64,000 nucleotides of DNA from Duganella aceris. Its GTDB lineage: Bacteria; Pseudomonadota; Gammaproteobacteria; Burkholderiales; Burkholderiaceae_D. The position numbers were made by a program, and so were the translations under genes. Each line of letters opens with the position of its first letter. Within the stretch, counting starts at the first letter, position 1. A model generated the notes under the pieces. It had not been told where the DNA came from. It saw only the letters and a program-made list of their open reading frames with translations, and did no database searches. The stretch is from contig NZ_JAADJT010000020.1 in NCBI RefSeq assembly GCF_011090165.1, forward strand, positions 1 through 64,000, in the 5' to 3' direction. This document shows, in pieces, positions 16,941 through 26,493 of the stretch.

Positions 16941-18089
16941 ATGCCATCCTTAGGATACGTCTCTCCGCAAACCATGCATTTCGCGCAGCCGCTGCTGCTG
17001 CAAAGCGGCGCCTCGCTGCGCGACTACATGCTGATGTACGAAACCTACGGCACCCTGAATGCCGACAAATCCAACGCGGTGCTGGTGTGCCACGCGCTAA
17101 ACGCCTCGCACCACGTCGCGGGCGAATACGAAGGCCAGCCGAAAAGCCTGGGCTGGTGGGACAATATGGTCGGTCCCGGCAAGCCGCTGGATACCGATAA
17201 ATTCTTCGTCATCGGCATCAACAACCTCGGCTCCTGCTTCGGCTCGACCGGGCCGATGCACGGCAATCCGGCCACCGGCAAACCGTACGGCGCCGCCTTC
17301 CCGGTGGTGACGGTGGAGGACTGGGTGGCGGCGCAGGCGCGCCTGGCCGACGAGCTGGGCATCACGCAATTCGCCGCCGTCATGGGTGGTTCGCTGGGCG
17401 GCATGCAGGCGCTGGCCTGGTCCATCATGTACCCGGACCGGTTGCGCCACTGCGTGGTGATCGCCTCGACCGCCAAGCTGTCGGCGCAGAACATCGCCTT
17501 CAACGACGTGGCGCGCCAGGCCATCCTGTCCGATCCGGACTACCACGGCGGCGATTTCTACGAACACGGCGTGGTGCCGAAGAACGGCCTGCGGGTGGCG
17601 CGCATGGTCGGCCACATCACCTACCTGTCGGACGACGACATGGCGGAGAAGTTCGGCCGCAAGCTGCGCGATATCGGCGAATCGGGCGACTACAAGTTCG
17701 ACTTCGGCGTCGACTTCGAGATCGAATCCTACCTGCGCTACCAGGGCGACAAGTTCAGCGAATACTTCGACGCCAACACCTACCTGCTGATCACCAAGGC
17801 GCTCGATTACTTCGACCCGGCGCGCGGCCACGGCGGCGACCTGGCCAAGACGCTGGCCGGCACCACCGCCAAGTTCTTCCTGGCCTCGTTCACCACCGAC
17901 TGGCGCTTCTCGCCGGAGCGCAGCCAGGAGATCGTGCAGGCGCTGGTGTGCAACCGGCGCCAGGTGACCTACGCCGAGATCGACGCGCCGCACGGCCACG
18001 ACGCCTTCCTACTGGAGGATCCGCGCTACATGAACATGGTGCGCGCCTACTACGGCCAGGTGTGGAACGAGATAAAGGACGCAGCATGA
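16941..18089 (+). CDS. metX: Homoserine O-acyltransferase MetX (probably succinyltransferase)
   Basis: A 382-residue alpha/beta-hydrolase-fold enzyme of the first methionine-specific step, acylating homoserine. The catalytic Ser151 lies in VMGGSLGGMQALAW, and the C-terminal Asp/His pair in DWRFSP and PHGHDAFLLE. MetX proteins encoded next to metW in proteobacteria often use succinyl-CoA rather than acetyl-CoA, so 'succinyltransferase' is likely, but the sequence alone does not prove it. No clear ribosome-binding site precedes the ATG. The stop overlaps the metW start (ATGA). Confidence 0.94.
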   Translation: MPSLGYVSPQTMHFAQPLLLQSGASLRDYMLMYETYGTLNADKSNAVLVCHALNASHHVAGEYEGQPKSLGWWDNMVGPGKPLDTDKFFVIGINNLGSCFGSTGPMHGNPATGKPYGAAFPVVTVEDWVAAQARLADELGITQFAAVMGGSLGGMQALAWSIMYPDRLRHCVVIASTAKLSAQNIAFNDVARQAILSDPDYHGGDFYEHGVVPKNGLRVARMVGHITYLSDDDMAEKFGRKLRDIGESGDYKFDFGVDFEIESYLRYQGDKFSEYFDANTYLLITKALDYFDPARGHGGDLAKTLAGTTAKFFLASFTTDWRFSPERSQEIVQALVCNRRQVTYAEIDAPHGHDAFLLEDPRYMNMVRAYYGQVWNEIKDAA

Positions 18090-18703
18090 ACTTCAATGAA
18101 CTGAGCACCGCCCGGCCGGACCTGGCCTTCATCGCCCACTGGGTGCCCGAGAACGCGCACGTGCTGGACGTCGGCTGCGGCGACGGCGTGATGATGGACT
18201 ATCTGCAAAGCGACAAGCAGTGCAGCGGCTACGGCATCGAGATCGCCGACGACAAGGTCCTCGACAGCACCCGGCGCGGCGTGCGCGTGATCCAGCAGGA
18301 CATGGAGAACGGGCTGTCGATCTTCGGCGACAATTCTTTCGACACCGTGCTGTGCCTGTCGTCGCTGCAGATGATGAAGCACGTCGAGGCGCTGCTGCGC
18401 GACATCGTCCGGGTCGGCAAGGAGGCCATCGTCTCGTTCCCGAACTTCGCCTACTGGCCGCACCGCGTGGCCTTGCTGAAGGGACGCATGCCGGTGTCGG
18501 AATCGCTGCCGTACGAATGGTACGACACGCCCAACGTGCGCTGCGCCACCATCAACGACTTCCGCGACCTGGCCGAGGACTGCGGCCTGGAAGTGATCGA
18601 ATGCGTGGCGCTGGCCGAAGGCCGCCGCGTCTCCTTCCTGCCCAACCTGCGCGGCGACCTGGCGGTGTTCCGCCTGCGTAAAAAAACCAAGGCGGCGAAC
18701 TGA
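18086..18703 (+). CDS. metW: Methionine biosynthesis protein MetW
   Basis: A 205-residue methyltransferase-fold protein. The SAM-binding motif I is VLDVGCGDGVMMDYL. Family-typical segments include QDMENGLSIFGDNSFDTVLC and FPNFAYWPHRVALLKGRMPVSE. MetW partners MetX and is needed for its activity in several bacteria. The gene starts inside the last codons of metX with a 4-base overlap and ends overlapping the next ATG (TGATG), which suggests coupled translation through three genes. Confidence 0.93.
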   Translation: MNFNELSTARPDLAFIAHWVPENAHVLDVGCGDGVMMDYLQSDKQCSGYGIEIADDKVLDSTRRGVRVIQQDMENGLSIFGDNSFDTVLCLSSLQMMKHVEALLRDIVRVGKEAIVSFPNFAYWPHRVALLKGRMPVSESLPYEWYDTPNVRCATINDFRDLAEDCGLEVIECVALAEGRRVSFLPNLRGDLAVFRLRKKTKAAN

Positions 18704-19971
18704 TGGCCGGCGTGGAGCGGGGCGGCGGCGCGGCGCGTCCGTGGTACAGCTACCTCAACAAGCGCACCGTCTCCATCCTGTTCCTCGGCTTCAGCTCCGG
18801 CCTGCCGCTGTACACGCTGATCTACCTGATGCAGGCGTGGCTGGCCAAGGCCGGGCTGGACGTCAAGGCGCTGGGCCTGTTCGGCCTGGTGACTTTTCCG
18901 TACACCTTCAAATTCCTGTGGGCGCCGCTGATGGACCGGTATGCCATCGGCTCGCTGGGCCGGCGGCGCGGCTGGATGGCGCTGACCCAGCTCGGCCTGT
19001 TCGTGGTGATCGGCGCGCTGGGCATGCTGGATCCGAAAAGCGAGCTGGCGCTGATCGCCTTGTTCGTCGGCGTGATCGCCTTCCTGTCGGCCAGCCAGGA
19101 CGTGGTGATCGACGCCTACCGCCGAGAGATCCTGGCCGAGGAAGAGCAGGGCCTGGGCGCGGCCATCATCGTCAACGCCTACAAGGCGGCCAGCCTGATC
19201 CCGAGCGCGCTGGGCCTGGTGCTGGCCGACAGCCAGCCGTGGCAAGTGGTGTTCTGGGTGGTGGCGGCCTTTATGCTGCCGGGCTTCATCTGCACGCTGA
19301 TGTCCAAGGAGCCCGCCGTGTACGGCGCGCCGCCGAAGAACCTGGAGGAGGCGGTGGTGCTGCCGTTCCGCGAGTTCGTGCGGCGCGACGGCTGGAACTC
19401 GGCGCTGATGATCATCGGCTTCGTGCTGCTGTACAAGATCGGCGACACCATGACCACCGCGCTGTCGACCAAGTTCTTCCTCGACATCGGCTTCACCACC
19501 AAGCAGATCGGGCTGGCGGCCAACGCCACCGGCTGGTGGGCCAGCCTGGCCGGCGGCGCGGTTGGCGGCATCTGGATGATCAAGCTGGGCATCAACCGCG
19601 CGCTGTGGGTGTTCGGTGTGTTACAGGCGCTGGCGATACTCGGTTTCGCCTGGCTGGCCAACGTCGGCCCGGATCCGGTGCTGCTGAGTGCCGTGTTCGG
19701 CTTCGAAGCTTTCGCCAGCCTGGGGCTGGGCTCGGCCGCGCTGGTGGCCTTCATGTCGCGCGCCACCGACCCGCGCTACACCGCCACCCAGTACGCGCTG
19801 TTTTCCAGCCTGGCGGCGGTGCCGCGCACATTCATCAATTCCTCGGTGGGGTATATTGTTGCTGAAACCGGATGGTTCTGGTTCTTTATCGTGTGCTTTG
19901 TTTTGGCGTTTCCTGCAATGATGATGCTGCCAAAAATCGCTCCTTGGAATAGTCGACATGAAAAAGCTTAA
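18703..19971 (+). CDS. AmpG-like MFS permease (muropeptide family)
   Basis: A 422-residue transporter with about 12 membrane helices. It has the AmpG-family start (RTVSILFLGFSSGLPLYTLIYLMQAWL), LKFLWAPLMDRY and SQDVVIDAYRREIL. AmpG imports anhydromuropeptides from the periplasm for cell-wall recycling and can feed beta-lactamase induction. No ampD or ampR is nearby, so I leave the symbol blank. It overlaps metW by one base and the following M48 protease gene by 14 bases. Confidence 0.83.
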   Translation: MAGVERGGGAARPWYSYLNKRTVSILFLGFSSGLPLYTLIYLMQAWLAKAGLDVKALGLFGLVTFPYTFKFLWAPLMDRYAIGSLGRRRGWMALTQLGLFVVIGALGMLDPKSELALIALFVGVIAFLSASQDVVIDAYRREILAEEEQGLGAAIIVNAYKAASLIPSALGLVLADSQPWQVVFWVVAAFMLPGFICTLMSKEPAVYGAPPKNLEEAVVLPFREFVRRDGWNSALMIIGFVLLYKIGDTMTTALSTKFFLDIGFTTKQIGLAANATGWWASLAGGAVGGIWMIKLGINRALWVFGVLQALAILGFAWLANVGPDPVLLSAVFGFEAFASLGLGSAALVAFMSRATDPRYTATQYALFSSLAAVPRTFINSSVGYIVAETGWFWFFIVCFVLAFPAMMMLPKIAPWNSRHEKA

Positions 19972-20830
19972 ATTGAACGCCGCCTTGCTGGCGCTGCTCG
20001 TCTGCACCGGGGTCTACGCCCAGAACGATGGCATTCCCGTCACCAGCATGTCGCGTCTGCGCGGCCTGGGCGGCGACGCCAGCCAGTTCGACCAGCAGTC
20101 GAAGCTGCAATACAACCAGATGCTCAGCGAGGCGCACAAGAAAGACGCCGTCGCCACCGACCGCAATCCGCAACTGATCCGCCTGCGCGCCATCGCCAAG
20201 CGCTTGATCCCCTTCACCGCGCGCTGGAATCCGGACGCCGCCAAATGGCAGTGGGAAGTCAACCTGCTCAACTCGCCGACGGTCAACGCCTTCTGCATGC
20301 CGGGCGGGCGCATCGCCTTCTACAACGGCATCCTGACCAAGCTGAATCTGACCGACGACGAGGTGGCGATGGTCATGGGCCACGAGATCGCACACGCGCT
20401 GCGCGAGCACGCGCGCGAGCAGGCCGGCAAGAACACCGTCACCTCGGTCGGCGCGCGCATCCTCGGCGCGGTCGGCTCGGCCTATTTCGGCGTCGACCCA
20501 CGCGTCGGCGACGCGGCGGCCGGCATGGCGGCGCAGGGGTTGGCGCTGAAATACTCGCGCGGCGACGAGACCGAGGCCGACCTGGTCGGCATGGACCTGG
20601 CCGCGCGCGCCGGCTTCGATCCGCGCGCCGGGATCGCGCTGTGGCAGAAGATGGGTTCCGTCAACAAGAGCCAGCCCTTGCCCTTCCTGTCGACGCACCC
20701 GAGCGGCAAGGACCGCATCAACGAGATGAACAAGAATATGCACCTGGTGTTGCCGGTGTACGCCAAGGCCAAGGGGCTGGATCCGGCCGCGCTGCCGGCG
20801 TATCACTCGCTGGCCCTGCCGCGCTCATAA
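19958..20830 (+). CDS. M48 family metallopeptidase
   Basis: A 290-residue zinc protease with a signal peptide (MKKLKLNAALLALLVCTGVYAQ) and thus periplasmic. The zinc site is VMGHEIAHALREHARE (HExxH), with the third ligand Glu in RGDETEADLVGMDLAARAGFD. SxHPSGKDRI, typical of the M48C/BepA-LoiP group, is present near the end. Members of this group degrade misfolded envelope proteins. The start overlaps the end of the AmpG-like gene, and its stop overlaps the next ATG (TAATG). Confidence 0.9.
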   Translation: MKKLKLNAALLALLVCTGVYAQNDGIPVTSMSRLRGLGGDASQFDQQSKLQYNQMLSEAHKKDAVATDRNPQLIRLRAIAKRLIPFTARWNPDAAKWQWEVNLLNSPTVNAFCMPGGRIAFYNGILTKLNLTDDEVAMVMGHEIAHALREHAREQAGKNTVTSVGARILGAVGSAYFGVDPRVGDAAAGMAAQGLALKYSRGDETEADLVGMDLAARAGFDPRAGIALWQKMGSVNKSQPLPFLSTHPSGKDRINEMNKNMHLVLPVYAKAKGLDPAALPAYHSLALPRS

Positions 20831-21717
20831 TGCCGCAGGCTCCGCTGCCGATGCGCGACGGCGTCGCGCCCAGCTATCTGTATCTGCCGGAAGGACGCTG
20901 GCCGGACCTGATCACCTTCCTGGTGGCGCGCTTTCCCGATGTGGCGGAAGCGTCGTGGCGCGAGCGCATGGCGCGCAACGAAGTGGTGGACGGCGACGGC
21001 AAGGTGCTGGCGCCGCACAGCGCCTTCAAGCGCGGGCTGCGCATCTTCTACTACCGCGAGCTGGAGGCCGAGACGCCGATTCCGTTTAAGGAAGAGATCC
21101 TGTTCATGGACGAGCATCTGGTGGTGGTCGACAAGCCGCATTTCCTGCCGATGATTCCGACCGGCCGCTTCCTGCACGAGACGCTGCTGGTGCGGCTGAA
21201 GAAAACCCTGGGCGAGGCGGCGTTGACGCCGATCCACCGGCTCGACCGCGAGACTGCCGGGGTGGTGATCTTCTCACGCAACGAGGCCAGCCGGGGCGCC
21301 TACCAGTCGATGTTCCAGAAGCGCGTGATCGAGAAGGAATACGAAGCGCTGGCGCCGCGCCTGCATGGCCGCGCATTTCCGTTCACCTACCGCAGCCGCA
21401 TGGTCGACGGCGACAAGTTCTTCATCATGAAGGAGGAGCCGGGCGAGCCGAATTCGGAAACACTGGTCGACGTCATCGAGCACCGCGCCGAGCACACCTT
21501 GTACCGGCTGTATCCGCACACCGGCCGCAAGCACCAGCTGCGGCTGCACCTGGCCTCGCTCGGCATCCCGATCGTCAACGACGCGTTCTATCCGGTGGCG
21601 CTGCCGTGCAAGCAGGACGACGTGTCGCAGCCGCTGCAGCTGCTGGCGCGCGCCATCAGCTTCATCGATCCGCTCAGCGGCGAGTGGCGCGAGTTCCGCT
21701 CGCGGCGCAGCCTGTAA
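20830..21717 (+). CDS. RluA family pseudouridine synthase
   Basis: A 295-residue RNA pseudouridine synthase. The catalytic Asp lies in the motif PIHRLDRETAGVVIFSR. The N-terminal half has an S4-like region with HSAFKRGLRIFYYRE and the RluA-family VVDKPHFLPMIPTG. YPHTGRKHQLRLHLASLG is the C-terminal signature. It lacks the exact features needed to name its target (RluA, RluC or another), so no symbol is given. Its ATG overlaps the upstream stop codon. Confidence 0.88.
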   Translation: MPQAPLPMRDGVAPSYLYLPEGRWPDLITFLVARFPDVAEASWRERMARNEVVDGDGKVLAPHSAFKRGLRIFYYRELEAETPIPFKEEILFMDEHLVVVDKPHFLPMIPTGRFLHETLLVRLKKTLGEAALTPIHRLDRETAGVVIFSRNEASRGAYQSMFQKRVIEKEYEALAPRLHGRAFPFTYRSRMVDGDKFFIMKEEPGEPNSETLVDVIEHRAEHTLYRLYPHTGRKHQLRLHLASLGIPIVNDAFYPVALPCKQDDVSQPLQLLARAISFIDPLSGEWREFRSRRSL

Positions 21718-21720
21718 GGT

Positions 21721-24700
21721 CTAGTCCGATCCGACCAGCGTGTCGACCGCGATGTTCTGGCCGATCAACAGGATTTCATTGCTGCTGCTGTGGTAAGACT
21801 GGTAGTTGTTCTGAATGCCATCCGAGATCCATACCAAACCGTTCAGATGGATATGCGAGCCGGCAAAGGCTGCGGTGATGGTCAGCGTGCCGGTGTCGCT
21901 GAAGGTACGCACACTGGCGGCGCTGTTGATCGTCAAATCATTGTTCCCGCTGTAGCCGAAGTGCAGCGCTTCGACGCCGCGGATATCGGTGGTCTGGCCG
22001 CCCACCGTCAGCTCGTTGACGCGCGTATTGACCGTCAGTTTGTCGTTGCCCAGGCCGGCGCGGATGGTGACGCCGTCGATGGTGCTGCAATAGATGGTGT
22101 CGTCGCCGTTGCCGGTGGTGACGTTGGCGCCGAAGCCGGTGCTGACGGTGTTGTTGCCGTTGCCGGTGGTGACCCTGCTGTCGTTGCCCACCGAAACGAA
22201 GGAGTCGTCGCCGGTCACGATCTGGTCGCCGTAGCCGCCGCCGCCATCGACCCAGGCGCGCGCGCCGACGGTGATGTAGTCGATGCCGCCGCCGGCGTAT
22301 AGCGTGATGTCGTCATACTCCGGATGGGTGTAGCCGCCGTCCCTGGAGGTCAGGTAATAGGCGGTCGCGGTGACGTGGTCGGCCGGGTTGGCGATGCGCA
22401 CGCCGTATTCGATTTGCGTCGACAGATCGGCGGCCAAGCTCCAGTTGGCGTGTTTCGGGTCGGTGCCGGTGAGCGTCGCCTGTTGCCAATGGACGCCATG
22501 GTCCAAGGTCACCTCGACGATCTGGTCCGTTATTTCGGCGGCGGCGGCGGTCAGCGTGCCGGTGAGGCTGCTGGTGGTCTCGATGAAGTGGTTGCCGGTC
22601 AGCGTGTCGCTGTTGTAGGCCTGGGTTTCGACCTTGACGGTGACGGTGCCGCTGTAAGGCGTACCGACGTTGCCGGCGGCATCAGCCAGCAGCGCGACCA
22701 GATAGTGGTAGCCGTCGCCCAGCGGCGTGCTGATGTCGATGTCGACGCTCTCGCGTTGGCCGGAGAGTTGCGGGCCGACGCTGAAGTAATCATCGCCGTA
22801 GTACAGGTCGCCGGACTGGATCACATAGCTGCCCACCTGCGTGCTGCTGTTGTTGGTGTCCAGAATCAGAATCTTGTCGCCGGCGTGGAATCCATGCAGG
22901 CCGGCCACGTTCAGCGACACCTTCTGCACGCTGCTGGTGATGTTGTCGCTGTCCGAGCGGCCGCTGTCGCTGCCGACGGCAAGGCTGAGCGCGTGGCCGT
23001 CGAGCGAAGTGATGCTGGTGTCCAGCAAATACTCGCGGTAGAGCTCGTTGCCATTGCTTAAGCGCACCACCATATCATGGCTGCCGCTCAACAAGGTGAC
23101 GTCGTCCGCGTGCCAGAGGCCGTTGGCGGCGATGGCGTCGGTCCAGGTCGAACCGCCGTCCGCCGACACTTGTATGGTTTGTCCGGCATCCAGCAAGCCG
23201 GTGTAGCGGCCGCTGACGGTTTGCACTGCCACGTTGGTGATCAGGTCGTTGTCGCTGTCGCCGGCGTCGGCGGAAAAAGTGAAATCGCTGTAGACCTCGG
23301 CCGGCTGCGGGTGGTCGCCGCTGGTGGTGAAGTGCAGCACCGGGTGGGCGTCGTTGCCGGCCAAATCCCTGACTTCGAGGCCGCTGACCGTGTAGTGGGT
23401 GCCGCCGGTCAGCGCGGCCTGCAGCGCCACGGTCAGCGTGCCGCCGCTGACGTTGTCGCTGTTCAGCGTCAATGTCTGGGAATTGTCGGCGTTGTTGTCG
23501 TCCCTGATGATGATCGTGGCACCATTCTCGATGGTGATGAACTCGTCGAATTGCAACACCAGCTGGGTGATGTCGGCGCCGACCATGGTGTCGTCCCCGG
23601 TCGGCGAGCTGCTCGCCAGGACTGGCGCGATGTTGTCCACGGTGATCGTCGCGGCCGAGGTGGGCGCCGCGCTGACGACGCCGTTCGCGTCCACCATCAC
23701 CGCCGCCAGGTTGTGGGCGCCGGCGCTCAGCGGCGCGTCCAGGGTCACCGACAGGCTGTCGCGGAAGCCTGGGTTGTTCTGGTCCTTGGAAATATAGTCG
23801 CCGCTGCCGTAGAGCAGGTCGCTGGCCTGGATGACGTAGTGGCCCACCACCATGTCGCCGTTGCTGGTATCGATGATGCGCAGCGTATCGCCGACATGGA
23901 AGCCATGCACCTGCAGCACGTCGACATCGACCTTGGTGGCGTCCTGGGTGATGCCGTCGTCGTCGAAGGCGCCGCTGTCGCTGTCGTGGGACAAGGTCAG
24001 CGTGTGCCCGGTCAGCGCGGCGGTGTTGGCGGTGGCGGCGGCGTACACATAGCTCTGGCTGGCCGTCTGCGTGCTGAGCGCGCTGGTATTGCTCACGCGC
24101 GCCAGCATCACGCCGGCCATGCCGCCGCTCACGCTGCTCAGGTTGGCCGTTTCGATGCCGCCGACGTAGGTCCAGGTGTTGCCACTGGTGGTGGCCTGGT
24201 GCCAGTGGGCGCCGTTGTCCAGCGACACCTGGACGAAGTCGTTGGCCCCCAGCGCGCCGGTGATGGTGCCGGTGACCGTTTGCGCGGCGACGCTGGTGAC
24301 ATAGTCGGAGCTGCTGTCGCCGTTGTCGATGAAGTGGATGGCGGCGCCGGCCACCGCAGTGGGCGCGCTGGGGGCGACGCCGCCGGCGACGGTGAAATGG
24401 GTCAGCGTGGTGGAAAGGATGCCGTAGTCGGCGCCGCCGCTGTCGGCGTGGAGAGCGCCGTTGTTCATCGTGACGCTGTAGCTCAGGCCGGCCTTGAGCG
24501 CGCTCGACAGCGTGATGGTGACGGTGTTGCCGCTGTAGCTGACCTGGCCGTCGTCGCCGCCCGCATTGGCGCCCTGGCTGAGCGTGACGCTGCGGCTGTC
24601 GGTGGCGCCGACGATGCGGTTCAGCAAGCGTCCGCCGCTGAGATAAGCCTGGCTGTGGCCGTCGCTGATAACGATATTGCCATTGCCCAAATTCATCGCC

Positions 24701-24765
24701 TGGTCGAAGGTCAGTACGATGGTGTTTCCGGTCTGGGAGATCGATTGCAGGGTAGGCGTGGGCAT
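21721..24765 (-). CDS. Large secreted/surface protein with Ig-like (SwmB-type) repeats and an RTX-like C-terminus
   Basis: A 1014-residue acidic, Gly/Asp/Thr/Ser-rich protein with no signal peptide, so probably exported by a type I system, which is not encoded in the window. It contains two SwmB-like Ig domains (about residues 1-130 and 385-490). Two copies of a distinct module centred on LHGFHxGDxxxIxDTxN (about residues 280-310 and 660-690) are followed by similar YVIQ.xDLLYG stretches. A C-terminal RTX-like part (about 840-930) has repeated TGNGNN and GNDKL elements. It probably serves adhesion or a matrix role, but no function can be assigned. It lies alone between the pseudouridine synthase gene and xth, facing left. 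Confidence 0.72.
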   Translation of the reverse strand: MPTPTLQSISQTGNTIVLTFDQAMNLGNGNIVISDGHSQAYLSGGRLLNRIVGATDSRSVTLSQGANAGGDDGQVSYSGNTVTITLSSALKAGLSYSVTMNNGALHADSGGADYGILSTTLTHFTVAGGVAPSAPTAVAGAAIHFIDNGDSSSDYVTSVAAQTVTGTITGALGANDFVQVSLDNGAHWHQATTSGNTWTYVGGIETANLSSVSGGMAGVMLARVSNTSALSTQTASQSYVYAAATANTAALTGHTLTLSHDSDSGAFDDDGITQDATKVDVDVLQVHGFHVGDTLRIIDTSNGDMVVGHYVIQASDLLYGSGDYISKDQNNPGFRDSLSVTLDAPLSAGAHNLAAVMVDANGVVSAAPTSAATITVDNIAPVLASSSPTGDDTMVGADITQLVLQFDEFITIENGATIIIRDDNNADNSQTLTLNSDNVSGGTLTVALQAALTGGTHYTVSGLEVRDLAGNDAHPVLHFTTSGDHPQPAEVYSDFTFSADAGDSDNDLITNVAVQTVSGRYTGLLDAGQTIQVSADGGSTWTDAIAANGLWHADDVTLLSGSHDMVVRLSNGNELYREYLLDTSITSLDGHALSLAVGSDSGRSDSDNITSSVQKVSLNVAGLHGFHAGDKILILDTNNSSTQVGSYVIQSGDLYYGDDYFSVGPQLSGQRESVDIDISTPLGDGYHYLVALLADAAGNVGTPYSGTVTVKVETQAYNSDTLTGNHFIETTSSLTGTLTAAAAEITDQIVEVTLDHGVHWQQATLTGTDPKHANWSLAADLSTQIEYGVRIANPADHVTATAYYLTSRDGGYTHPEYDDITLYAGGGIDYITVGARAWVDGGGGYGDQIVTGDDSFVSVGNDSRVTTGNGNNTVSTGFGANVTTGNGDDTIYCSTIDGVTIRAGLGNDKLTVNTRVNELTVGGQTTDIRGVEALHFGYSGNNDLTINSAASVRTFSDTGTLTITAAFAGSHIHLNGLVWISDGIQNNYQSYHSSSNEILLIGQNIAVDTLVGSD

Positions 24766-24847
24766 AAAAGTCTCAAGGCTATCAAGGACGGAGTAAAGTC
24801 ACATGATAGCAAATTACACACGCTAATTTCCATTTGGTAAATTTTAT

Positions 24848-24885
24848 CCGCCCGGTTTTGTGCTGCGAAACAACGCTCCGGGCGG
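24848..24885 (-). terminator. Possible terminator of exonuclease III gene
   Basis: CCGCCCGG and CCGGGCGG form an 8-bp stem 12 bases beyond the xthA stop codon. Beyond it on the leftward strand comes ATAAAATTT rather than a T-run, so the call is weak. Confidence 0.4.
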
Positions 24886-24896
24886 CGCCGGCGGAT

Positions 24897-25667
24897 TCAG
24901 GCCAGATACTCGATGGTCAGCGGGGCGTGGTCGGAGAATTTCTCTTCCTTGTAGATCGCCACGGTGGTGGCCTTGGCGGCGATGCCGGGGGTGGCGACGT
25001 GATAGTCGATGCGCCAGCCGACGTTTTTGGCGTAGGCCTGGCCGCGGTTGCTCCACCATGTGTACTGCTCCTCGCGCGGGTCGAGGCCTCGGTGCACGTC
25101 GACGTAGCCGACTTCGTCGAAGATGCGCGTCATCCATTCGCGCTCTTCCGGCAGGAAGCCGGAATTTTTCTTGTTGCCCTTCCAGTTCTTCAGGTCGATT
25201 TCCTTGTGGGCGATGTTCCAGTCGCCGCAGATGACCACTTCGCGGCCTTCGGCGTGCAGCTGCTGCAGATGCGGCAGGAACAGCGCCATGAAGCGGAACT
25301 TGGCTTCCTGGCGCTCCGGGCCGGACGAGCCGGACGGGCAGTAGACCGAAATCACCGTCAGGTTGCCGAAGTCGCATTGCACATAGCGGCCCTCGGCGTC
25401 GAACTCCGGCGCGCCGAAGCCGATCACCACGCGGTCCGGTTCGATCTTGCTGTAGACGCCGGTGCCGGAATAGCCCTTTTTCTCGGCATAGTGGAAGTGG
25501 CCGTGGTAGCCGCCCGGGTTGAGGAATTCCGGCGTCATGTCGGGCGCTTGCGCCTTGAGTTCCTGCACGCAGACGAAGTCGGCGTCCTGCTTGGCCATCC
25601 AGGTGAAGAAGCCCTTGCTGGAGGCGGAACGGATGCCGTTCAGATTGGCGGAGATGATTTTTGGCAT
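24897..25667 (-). CDS. xthA: Exodeoxyribonuclease III (AP endonuclease)
   Basis: A 256-residue base-excision-repair nuclease of the ExoIII/AP-endonuclease family. Key motifs: MPKIISANLNGIRSA with the metal-binding Asn, DFVCVQELKAQ (Glu), VISVYCPSG, VVICGDWNIAHKEIDL (Asp-x-Asn), and WRIDYHVATP with the C-terminal SDHAPLTIEY. The frame extends 26 codons upstream, but the family start is MPKII. It is divergent from pyrE, with a short shared promoter region. Confidence 0.95.
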   Translation of the reverse strand: MPKIISANLNGIRSASSKGFFTWMAKQDADFVCVQELKAQAPDMTPEFLNPGGYHGHFHYAEKKGYSGTGVYSKIEPDRVVIGFGAPEFDAEGRYVQCDFGNLTVISVYCPSGSSGPERQEAKFRFMALFLPHLQQLHAEGREVVICGDWNIAHKEIDLKNWKGNKKNSGFLPEEREWMTRIFDEVGYVDVHRGLDPREEQYTWWSNRGQAYAKNVGWRIDYHVATPGIAAKATTVAIYKEEKFSDHAPLTIEYLA

Positions 25668-25688
25668 AGAGATATCGCTGCGTAAATT

Positions 25689-25716
25689 TTGGAATGCATT
25701 AGTGTAGCGGTAAAAT
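25689..25716 (+). promoter_or_regulatory. Candidate pyrE promoter
   Basis: TTGGAA and TAAAAT are separated by 16 bases and end about 27 bases before the pyrE ATG. This is a plausible sigma-70 promoter, seen by eye only. Confidence 0.4.
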
Positions 25717-25743
25717 GCGGGTACTTTATAGAAATGAGGCACC

Positions 25744-26409
25744 ATGAATAATTTACGTCAGGAATTTATCGCGTTTTCGGTCCAGACCGGTGTGCTGCGC
25801 TTCGGCGAGTTCACCACCAAGGCCGGGCGCCAGTCGCCGTACTTCTTCAACGCCGGCCTGTTCCATGACGGCGCGACCCTGGCGCAGCTGGCGCAGTTCT
25901 ACGCGCAGACGCTGCTCGATTCTGGCGTCGAGTTCGACATGCTGTTCGGCCCGGCCTACAAGGGCATCACGCTGGCGTCGGCGACGGCGGTGGCGCTGGC
26001 CGGCAAGGGCCGCAACACCTCGTTCGCCTTCAACCGCAAGGAAGCCAAGGACCACGGCGAAGGCGGCACCATCGTCGGCGCCAAGCTGCAGGGCAAGGTC
26101 GTCATCATCGACGACGTGATCTCGGCCGGCACTTCGGTGCGCGAATCGGTGGACATGATCCGCGCCGCCGGCGCCGAGCCTTGCGCCGTGCTGATCGCGC
26201 TGGACCGCATGGAGCGCTCCGGCAAGGACGGCCAGCTGTCGCCCAATTCGGCGGTGCAGGAAGTGGCGCAGACCTACAATATTCCGGTGATTTCGATCGG
26301 CAACCTGGACGATCTGTTCAGCTACCTGAACGGCGCCGGCGCCGATCCGCAACTGTTGCAGCACAAGGACGCGGTGGCCGCCTACCGCACCCGCTACGGC
26401 ATTGCTTAA
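25744..26409 (+). CDS. pyrE: Orotate phosphoribosyltransferase
   Basis: A 221-residue enzyme of pyrimidine synthesis that joins orotate to PRPP to give OMP. It has GPAYKGITLASATAVALAG, NRKEAKDHGEGGTIVGAKL and the PRPP-binding VVIIDDVISAGTSVRESVD. Length and start are typical. It stands alone, divergent from xthA and with no other pyr genes nearby. Confidence 0.96.
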   Translation: MNNLRQEFIAFSVQTGVLRFGEFTTKAGRQSPYFFNAGLFHDGATLAQLAQFYAQTLLDSGVEFDMLFGPAYKGITLASATAVALAGKGRNTSFAFNRKEAKDHGEGGTIVGAKLQGKVVIIDDVISAGTSVRESVDMIRAAGAEPCAVLIALDRMERSGKDGQLSPNSAVQEVAQTYNIPVISIGNLDDLFSYLNGAGADPQLLQHKDAVAAYRTRYGIA

Positions 26410-26493
26410 TTTGCCATGTTGGTAGACTTTGTAATTTCTTTGGTGTAACCTTTTGGCACGGCGTCCAGACCGGGGAAAATAGAGGCTGATCCA

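Noticed and set aside
23077..24840. 587-codon plus-strand frame over the Ig-like protein
   Set aside because: Shadow of the leftward gene, whose frame shows clear Ig and RTX-like repeats, while the opposite frame is low-complexity.
26444..26466. TGTAACC followed by CGTCC, resembling an ECF sigma promoter
   Set aside because: The spacing (11 bases) is too short for the usual ECF elements, and only one candidate was seen. Kept out of the features.
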